Position numbers and translations under genes: made by a program
Notes under the pieces: generated by a model
Database searches by the model: none
The model's input: only the letters and a program-made list of their open reading frames with translations
What the model was told of the DNA's origin: nothing
NCBI GenBank assembly: GCA_937893815.1
Contig: CALCSH010000094.1
Span: 1 to 19,795 of the forward strand
Length of the DNA stretch: 19,795 bases
Direction of reading: 5' to 3'
Origin: an uncultured Anaerolineae bacterium
Lineage (GTDB): Bacteria; Chloroflexota; Anaerolineae; Anaerolineales; UBA11858
Part shown: positions 15,842 to 19,795 of the stretch, piece by piece
How positions within the stretch are numbered: the stretch's first letter is position 1
Layout of the letters: each line of letters begins with the position of its first letter

Positions 15842-15881
15842 ACGAGCATCACACAATGAGCCAGCAAAATCGCTAATCATC

Positions 15882-16658
15882 ATGTCCACAACAATACAAC
15901 TATTCGCCACCTGTCTGATCGATACGCTGCATCCCGCAGCCGGTGAGGCTGTCGTCAAAGTGTTGCAGCGCGTCGGTGTTGAAGTTGAATTTCCGCAAGC
16001 GCAAACGTGCTGTGGACAACCCGCCTTCAACGCAGGAATGCACGCTGAGGCGCGCAAAATGGCGCAGCATACGATTACTACCTTTGAGGCTGATCCTGCT
16101 CCCGTGGTGGTGCCATCCGGTTCGTGTACCGCGATGCTCCGTCACGGCTACCCGGAGCTATTCGCCGATGACCCTACCTGGCTGTCGCGCGCCCAGGCAC
16201 TGGCCGCACGCACTTTTGAATTCACGGAATATTTGGTGGATGAAATGGGCATTGTGGATGTGGGAGCCTATTTCCCACACAAAATCACGTATCACCCTTC
16301 CTGTCATCTGCTACGCGGCATCGGTGTTGATCGCCAGCCGCGGGCGTTACTGGCGCACGTGCGCGGCGCTGAGTTGGTAGAACTGCCCGCGGCCGAAGAA
16401 TGCTGCGGCTTTGGTGGCGTATTCTCCGTGGAACATCCCGAAATTTCCGCTGAAATGCTGAAACGTAAAACCAGCAATATCGAAAGCACAGACGCCCCTG
16501 TCATCGTAACCTGTGACACGGGGTGCTTGCTGCATATCAATGGCGGCCTGCATCGGCAGGAAAAACGCCCGCGCGTGGTGCATATTGCCGAAATATTAAA
16601 TACGACTCTACTGCAAAAACCCTTCACCGCTGAGAACGCGGAGAGCGCAGAGTTTTAA
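15882..16658 (+). CDS. lutA: LutA-like (Fe-S)-binding subunit of L-lactate oxidation
   Basis: The 258-residue protein has two CCG-type cysteine-rich domains: QTCCGQPAFNAG (about 41-52) with C82 in PSGSCTAML, and ECCGFGGVFSVEHP (about 173-186) with C141 in HPSCHLLRG and CDTGC at 211-215. This matches LutA/YkgE, which acts with LutB and LutC in oxidising L-lactate to pyruvate. LutA-type proteins are about 240 residues. Here homology ends near HIAEILNT (241), and the last 17 residues (TLLQKPFTAENAESAEF) are encoded by an inserted 120-bp inverted-repeat element. Without it, the frame would end N-T-V-E-S-stop at 244 residues. There is no ribosome site at the ATG. lutBC follows after 137 nt of repeats, probably in the same transcript. 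Confidence 0.93.
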   Translation: MSTTIQLFATCLIDTLHPAAGEAVVKVLQRVGVEVEFPQAQTCCGQPAFNAGMHAEARKMAQHTITTFEADPAPVVVPSGSCTAMLRHGYPELFADDPTWLSRAQALAARTFEFTEYLVDEMGIVDVGAYFPHKITYHPSCHLLRGIGVDRQPRALLAHVRGAELVELPAAEECCGFGGVFSVEHPEISAEMLKRKTSNIESTDAPVIVTCDTGCLLHINGGLHRQEKRPRVVHIAEILNTTLLQKPFTAENAESAEF

Positions 16659-16729
16659 AAGTGCAAAATCGGCAAAAAATCTCTGCGCACTCTGCGGTGA
16701 AAATGTCTTTTTGCAGTGGAGTCAAATAC
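16598..16729. mobile_element. 120-bp MITE-like inverted-repeat element at the lutA 3' end with 6-bp direct repeats
   Basis: The direct repeats AAATAC (16598-16603 and 16724-16729) flank terminal inverted repeats GACTCTACTGCAAAAA (16604-16619) and the complement of GACTCCACTGCAAAAA (16708-16723), 15 of 16 matching. The interior is another imperfect inverted repeat: TTCACCGC-x-GAG on the left and CTCTGCGCACTCTGCGGTGAA on its complement side. The left interior encodes the peptide FTAENAESAE, a signature of a widespread bacterial repeat family. The lutA stop codon lies inside the element. Confidence 0.8.
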
Positions 16730-16789
16730 GGTTGAAAGCTGAAAGGTTAGCGGATGCGGTAGAACTTCCAACGTGCTAACCTTTCAACC
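16730..16789. repeat. Imperfect inverted repeat between lutA and lutBC
   Basis: GGTTGAAAG, a 7-nt duplication (CTGAAAG) and GTTAGC (16730-16751) pair with GCTAACCTTTCAACC (16775-16789). The segment CCAACGTGCT at 16768-16777 is the complement of AGCACGTTGG in the octamer array inside lutBC (18327-18336), which points to one repeat family. Confidence 0.65.
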
Positions 16790-16795
16790 CGATGA

Positions 16796-18895
16796 ATGCC
16801 TATGAGCCAAAACCCCTTCCACGCCCACATCCATAAGGCCATTGCCAACCCAGTTTTACAGGCCGCCCTCGATGCTAATGCTGATCGACGCGTGCAGGCG
16901 CGTAAAACCGCATTTACAACATTGGAAGAACCCCTCGAAGTTTTGCGCCAGCGCGCCCATAGCGTGCGCGCCGAAACCATCGCGCAGCTCGATCACTATT
17001 TGGAGCAATTCATCGCCAATGCCCAGGCCAACGGGATGATCGTCCATCGCGCCGCCAACGCCGAAGAAGCGGTCAATATCGTATTGAAAATCGCCGGGAA
17101 TCTACCACAAAGAAACACAAAGGATGAAAGTGTTGTGCATCTTCGTGGTTCCAGGCCTTTGCTCATCGCTAAATCGAAGACGATGGTCAGCGAGGAGATC
17201 AATCTCAACGCTGCGCTGGAAGCTGCCGGTCTGACTCCTGTTGAAACCGATCTTGGTGAATATATCGTGCAGCTACGCGGCGAAAAACCTTCACATATTA
17301 TCACCCCGGCGGTACATCTGCGCCGCGAAGAAGTCGGCGAGACCTTCCACGAAAAGCTGGGCATCCCGCTAACAACCGATATTCCTACCCTGACCGATGC
17401 CGCCCGGGCTGCCCTGCGCCAGACCTTTCTGGAGGCCGACATCGGCCTTTCGGGGGTCAATTTCGGCGTGGCCGAGAGCGGGGCGCTGTGCATTGTCACC
17501 AACGAGGGCAACGGGCGTATGGTCACCACGCTACCGCCGGTTCATATCGCCCTGATGGGCATGGAGCGGCTCGTCCCTACTTTCGACGACCTGGCGCTGA
17601 TGCTCAGCTTGTTGCCGCGCTCGGCTACCGGGCAAAAGATCAGCGTCTATACGCAAATTATCCACGCGCCGCGGGGAGCCAACGAGAGCGATGGCCCTGC
17701 CGAGCGCCATCTCATCATCCTCGACAATGGGCGCGCCAAGCTGCGTGGCACCCCGCTCAATGATGCCTTATTGTGCATCCGTTGCGGAGCGTGTCTGAAC
17801 GCCTGCCCCATTTTTCGCGAAATCGGCGGCCACGCCTATGTCGGCGCGCTCGGCGAACACACCCCCTACCCCGGCCCGATCGGTTCGGTCATCTCGCCGG
17901 GATTGTTCGGCTCGGCCAACTTTGGGCAACTGGCGCAAGCTTCCACCCTATGCGGAGCCTGCAAAGAAGCCTGTCCGGTAGATATTGATTTGCCGGGGAT
18001 GTTGTTGAGAATACGCGCAGGGTTGGATGGAAAGACGGGCGACGGGCGACGTAGGAAAGAAAATACATCGGGCGTGGGATTGCCCTTTAGCGTGAAACTA
18101 GGATTGAAGGCCTTCACTTGGGCGGCGGTCTCGCCGGGGCGCTTTCGACTCGCTCAAAAGCTGGCAGCCACCTTCGGGCGGATTCTGTCTCCGCGCGCTG
18201 AACAAATCAAACTTCCCGCCTTCACCGGCTGGGGTTTTTCAAAAGATATGGTGCGGCCCGCAGCACAGACGTTTCGAAAACGGTTCAAAAAGATGGATAA
18301 TCCGTCAATCGGCGAGAAGGCGCAAGAGCACGTTGGCACGTTGGCAGGTTGGCAGGTTAAGAAAACCACGCCTCGGCAACAAGATAGCACACTCGTCAAC
18401 CAATTCGAGAGTGAATTGATTTCACTAAGCGGGAATTTCACCCCCTGTACCACTGAAACGCTGAGCGATGCGATTCTGACCTTGCTCAACGAACGCGGCA
18501 TTGATGAGATTATGAGCTGGAATGAGGCACATCTACCGGCAGGTTTACTGGATTCACTCCAGAGGGCAGGTATCCGCATCGGGCAAGCCGACCAACCCCA
18601 CATACGGGCCGGGCTGACTGGCGCTTTGGGTGCAGCCGCCAATACCGGGACGTTGGCAATTTCTTCGGGAACAGGCCGCCCACAGAGCGTATCGCTTCTC
18701 CCCCAAATACATATCGCCGTATTGAATAAATCAGATATTAAGAAAAATCTCCGGGAACTTTTACAGTTCCCGGAGATTCGCAAGGCAACTTCCACGGCGC
18801 TGATTAGCGGGCCTTCACGCACCGCCGATATTGAGATGACGCTGACGATTGGCGTTCACGGGCCGGGCGAGCTGCATGTGCTGGTTACTCAATGA
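16796..18895 (+). CDS. lutB: LutB-LutC fusion: L-lactate utilisation iron-sulfur protein
   Basis: The 699-residue protein joins two subunits usually separate. Residues about 1-325 are the LUD domain of LutB (KSKTMVSEEINLN, ETDLGEYIVQL, GVNFGVAESGALCIVTNEGN). Residues 327-394 carry two 4Fe-4S clusters: C327-x2-C330-x2-C333-x3-C337-P, and C386-x2-C389-x3-C393-P. After a linker, residues about 530-699 are LutC (TGALGAAANTGTL, SLLPQIHIAVLN, SGPSRTADIEMTLTIGVHGP). With LutA it oxidises L-lactate to pyruvate in the cytoplasm. ATG 16796 is used; ATG 16802 is equally possible, and neither has a ribosome site. Four repeat-like segments lie in frame at 17104-17149, 18034-18050, 18328-18359 (the LutB/LutC junction) and 18746-18778. 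The 3' end overlaps the convergent methyltransferase gene by 11 nt. Confidence 0.93.
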   Translation: MPMSQNPFHAHIHKAIANPVLQAALDANADRRVQARKTAFTTLEEPLEVLRQRAHSVRAETIAQLDHYLEQFIANAQANGMIVHRAANAEEAVNIVLKIAGNLPQRNTKDESVVHLRGSRPLLIAKSKTMVSEEINLNAALEAAGLTPVETDLGEYIVQLRGEKPSHIITPAVHLRREEVGETFHEKLGIPLTTDIPTLTDAARAALRQTFLEADIGLSGVNFGVAESGALCIVTNEGNGRMVTTLPPVHIALMGMERLVPTFDDLALMLSLLPRSATGQKISVYTQIIHAPRGANESDGPAERHLIILDNGRAKLRGTPLNDALLCIRCGACLNACPIFREIGGHAYVGALGEHTPYPGPIGSVISPGLFGSANFGQLAQASTLCGACKEACPVDIDLPGMLLRIRAGLDGKTGDGRRRKENTSGVGLPFSVKLGLKAFTWAAVSPGRFRLAQKLAATFGRILSPRAEQIKLPAFTGWGFSKDMVRPAAQTFRKRFKKMDNPSIGEKAQEHVGTLAGWQVKKTTPRQQDSTLVNQFESELISLSGNFTPCTTETLSDAILTLLNERGIDEIMSWNEAHLPAGLLDSLQRAGIRIGQADQPHIRAGLTGALGAAANTGTLAISSGTGRPQSVSLLPQIHIAVLNKSDIKKNLRELLQFPEIRKATSTALISGPSRTADIEMTLTIGVHGPGELHVLVTQ
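17104..17149. repeat. Palindromic repeat inside the LutB domain
   Basis: ACCACAAAGAAACACAA (17104-17120) pairs with TTGTGCATCTTCGTGGT (17133-17149), 14 of 17 positions. It encodes about 16 residues (around LPQRNTKDESVVHLRG) between VNIVLKIA and LLIAKSKTM, where LutB proteins usually have only a few residues. No flanking direct repeat is evident. Confidence 0.65.
18034..18050. repeat. Heptamer tandem repeat (GACGGGC) in lutBC
   Basis: Two full units and GAC of a third, at 18034-18050, encode part of GKTGDGRRRK in a non-conserved loop after the second Fe-S cluster. Confidence 0.5.
18328..18359. repeat. Octamer tandem repeat at the LutB/LutC junction
   Basis: Four 8-nt units in a row: GCACGTTG, GCACGTTG, GCAGGTTG, GCAGGTTA. 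They encode part of EHVGTLAGWQVK, just before the LutC domain. The unit is related to the repeat upstream of the gene at 16768-16777. Confidence 0.65.
18746..18778. repeat. Perfect hairpin within the LutC domain
   Basis: AATCTCCGGGAACT (18746-18759) and its exact complement (18765-18778) are separated by 5 nt. It encodes part of NLRELLQFPEI, a variable stretch before the conserved SGPSRTADIE. A 14-bp perfect stem in coding DNA is unlikely by chance. Confidence 0.7.
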
Positions 18896-19607
18896 TTTTT
18901 ACGGCTACTTGTTCATGTATGCGATTGTAGCTCATATATTCATAATTTTTCCCCGTTTCAGTAATGAACTCTTGAAAGGCTTTATATTCCCCATCTTCCC
19001 AGCCCGGGTAGTTGAAATATTCATTGAAGACAATAATACATCCTGGTTGGATACGCTTTTGAAGCAAATTGAGTATCGTTTTTGCCGAGGAGTAAATATC
19101 GCTATCAATGTGAAGAAAAGCAATATCGCCGTCGTGTTCTTCTAAAAAAGGCGGCAAACTTTCGTGAAACCAGCCTTTGATCAGAGCAACATTGGGCGCC
19201 ACTTTTGGAAATGTGGCTTGTTTAAAACTGCCCGCACCAATACCATCGCGCCAGCGCTCTGGCAAACCTTCAAAGGAATCAAACCCATAAATGGTATGCT
19301 CCGTAAGGGCGGCCATATAATTGATCGTCGTGCCGGTATAAACACCGAATTCGCAAACTAGCCTTCCATCGCTCAAATCGGCATCATCGAGCAAAGATAA
19401 TAAGTCAAACGGCGAAGTCACCGAATCGACATGCCACATGTGCTGATATACGTACTTGGCAGTGCTTTGGGAGGCCATGCGCTGCAAGACTCTTCGCAAG
19501 TTTTGACTCGCGAACTCTGAGTGCTGTCGTTCCAATTCATACCAAATAAGATAACGCAAGGGAAAACTCAGCGTCAGGAATATTTTTTTAAGTAGTTTTC
19601 GAAACAT
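18885..19607 (-). CDS. TylF/MycF-like class I SAM-dependent methyltransferase
   Basis: The 240-residue protein has CEFGVYTGTTINYMA (85-99, SAM-binding motif I), YGFDSFEGLPERW (107-119), FLHIDSDIYSSAKTIL (164-179) and IIVFNEYFNYPGWEDGEYKA (191-210). These match the TylF/macrocin O-methyltransferase type, enzymes that methylate sugar hydroxyls with a metal ion. The family usually has D at the position of N195 in VFNEYF, so a metal ligand may be altered. The N-terminus (MFRKLLKKIFLTLSFPLRYL) is basic and hydrophobic and may touch the membrane. I chose ATG 19607 because AAGGAGG lies five bases upstream; the longer frame to 19712 would cross a terminator hairpin. The substrate is unknown; polysaccharide or glycolipid modification is a guess. 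It is convergent with lutBC, overlapping by 11 nt. Confidence 0.85.
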   Translation of the reverse strand: MFRKLLKKIFLTLSFPLRYLIWYELERQHSEFASQNLRRVLQRMASQSTAKYVYQHMWHVDSVTSPFDLLSLLDDADLSDGRLVCEFGVYTGTTINYMAALTEHTIYGFDSFEGLPERWRDGIGAGSFKQATFPKVAPNVALIKGWFHESLPPFLEEHDGDIAFLHIDSDIYSSAKTILNLLQKRIQPGCIIVFNEYFNYPGWEDGEYKAFQEFITETGKNYEYMSYNRIHEQVAVKIIE

Positions 19608-19656
19608 AATTCCTCCTTGTCTTTTTATTGTTTTTGCATCATCGCAGATGATTGCT

Positions 19657-19704
19657 AAAAAACAAAAGTGTATGGGGTGGGATATTCTCGTCCATACACT
19701 TTTG
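19657..19704 (-). terminator. Intrinsic terminator upstream of the methyltransferase gene
   Basis: On the minus strand CAAAAGTGTATGG (13 bp, at 19692-19704) and its exact complement (19663-19675) form a stem with a 16-nt loop, followed by TTTTTT (19662-19657). It probably ends a minus-strand gene outside the window; an attenuator in the methyltransferase leader is the alternative. The remaining sequence to 19795 shows no gene I can support. Confidence 0.7.
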
Positions 19705-19795
19705 TTTCTCAACTCGCTTATTTTGAGAAACTCTCAAAGTTAGCACAGCGGATTCGCCGTATAAGTCGTCTTCGAATTCAGGTGGAGCTAAATTT

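Noticed and set aside
15856..15876. Six-codon open frame in the lutA leader as a regulatory upstream ORF
   Set aside because: It has no ribosome site and nothing in its codons suggests attenuation; likely chance.
16598..18359. Repeats as a CRISPR array
   Set aside because: Repeat units are of different families, palindromic or directly tandem without regular spacers, and there are no cas genes.
19639..19794. Minus-strand frame open from the right edge to TGA at 19639, possibly the tail of a gene
   Set aside because: It would run through a terminator hairpin and ends in low-plausibility sequence. A shorter true end cannot be judged from the window.

Overview
The window looks like a chromosomal segment of an Anaerolineae-type Chloroflexota bacterium, with moderate GC. 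This rests on protein style, not a database match: a short DUF3417-type glucan phosphorylase, RF1 reading GGQSVQKN after the GGQ, PrmC with NLPY, a LutA plus fused LutB-LutC lactate system, and abundant short palindromic repeats. Phylum confidence is moderate, and I cannot name a genus.

Layout. Positions 1-9606 are all on the minus strand. In transcription order they hold rho, a LysM/M23 peptidase, a 63-residue hypothetical protein, a 568-residue multidomain protein ending in a degenerate IS200/IS605-type (Y1) transposase domain, polA, and a large TPR protein that runs off the left edge. A 350-bp divergent region (9607-9956) carries promoters for rho and prfA with a palindromic repeat between them. 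Then on the plus strand come prfA, prmC and a threonylcarbamoyl-AMP synthase gene (a translation-fidelity operon), followed by a DUF1684 gene. glgP (minus) converges on the DUF1684 gene across a bidirectional terminator. glgP and lutA diverge from a region holding two promoters and a LacI-type palindrome. lutA and lutBC follow on the plus strand. lutBC overlaps the end of a convergent TylF-like methyltransferase gene (minus). A minus-strand terminator lies near the right edge.

How the genes work together. RF1 and PrmC are a direct enzyme-substrate pair, and the tRNA t6A enzyme adds decoding fidelity. Rho and PolA are housekeeping genes. GlgP mobilises glucan and LutABC oxidises L-lactate, and the shared palindrome between them suggests carbon-responsive control.

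Most notable. (1) The domesticated-looking Y1 transposase domain, which has lost both catalytic signatures, sits in a two-component/roadblock-like protein directly upstream of polA. (2) Several families of short palindromic or tandem repeats lie inside genes and keep the reading frame. Two have flanking direct repeats: an 8-bp AAATTGAT pair around a 109-bp element in the DUF1684 gene, where element plus one repeat is exactly 39 codons, and a 6-bp AAATAC pair around a 120-bp element that rewrote the LutA C-terminus. The LutB-LutC gene alone carries four repeat-like segments. (3) Several promoters have extended -10 elements, and two appear to give leaderless mRNAs (prfA and the 568-residue protein).
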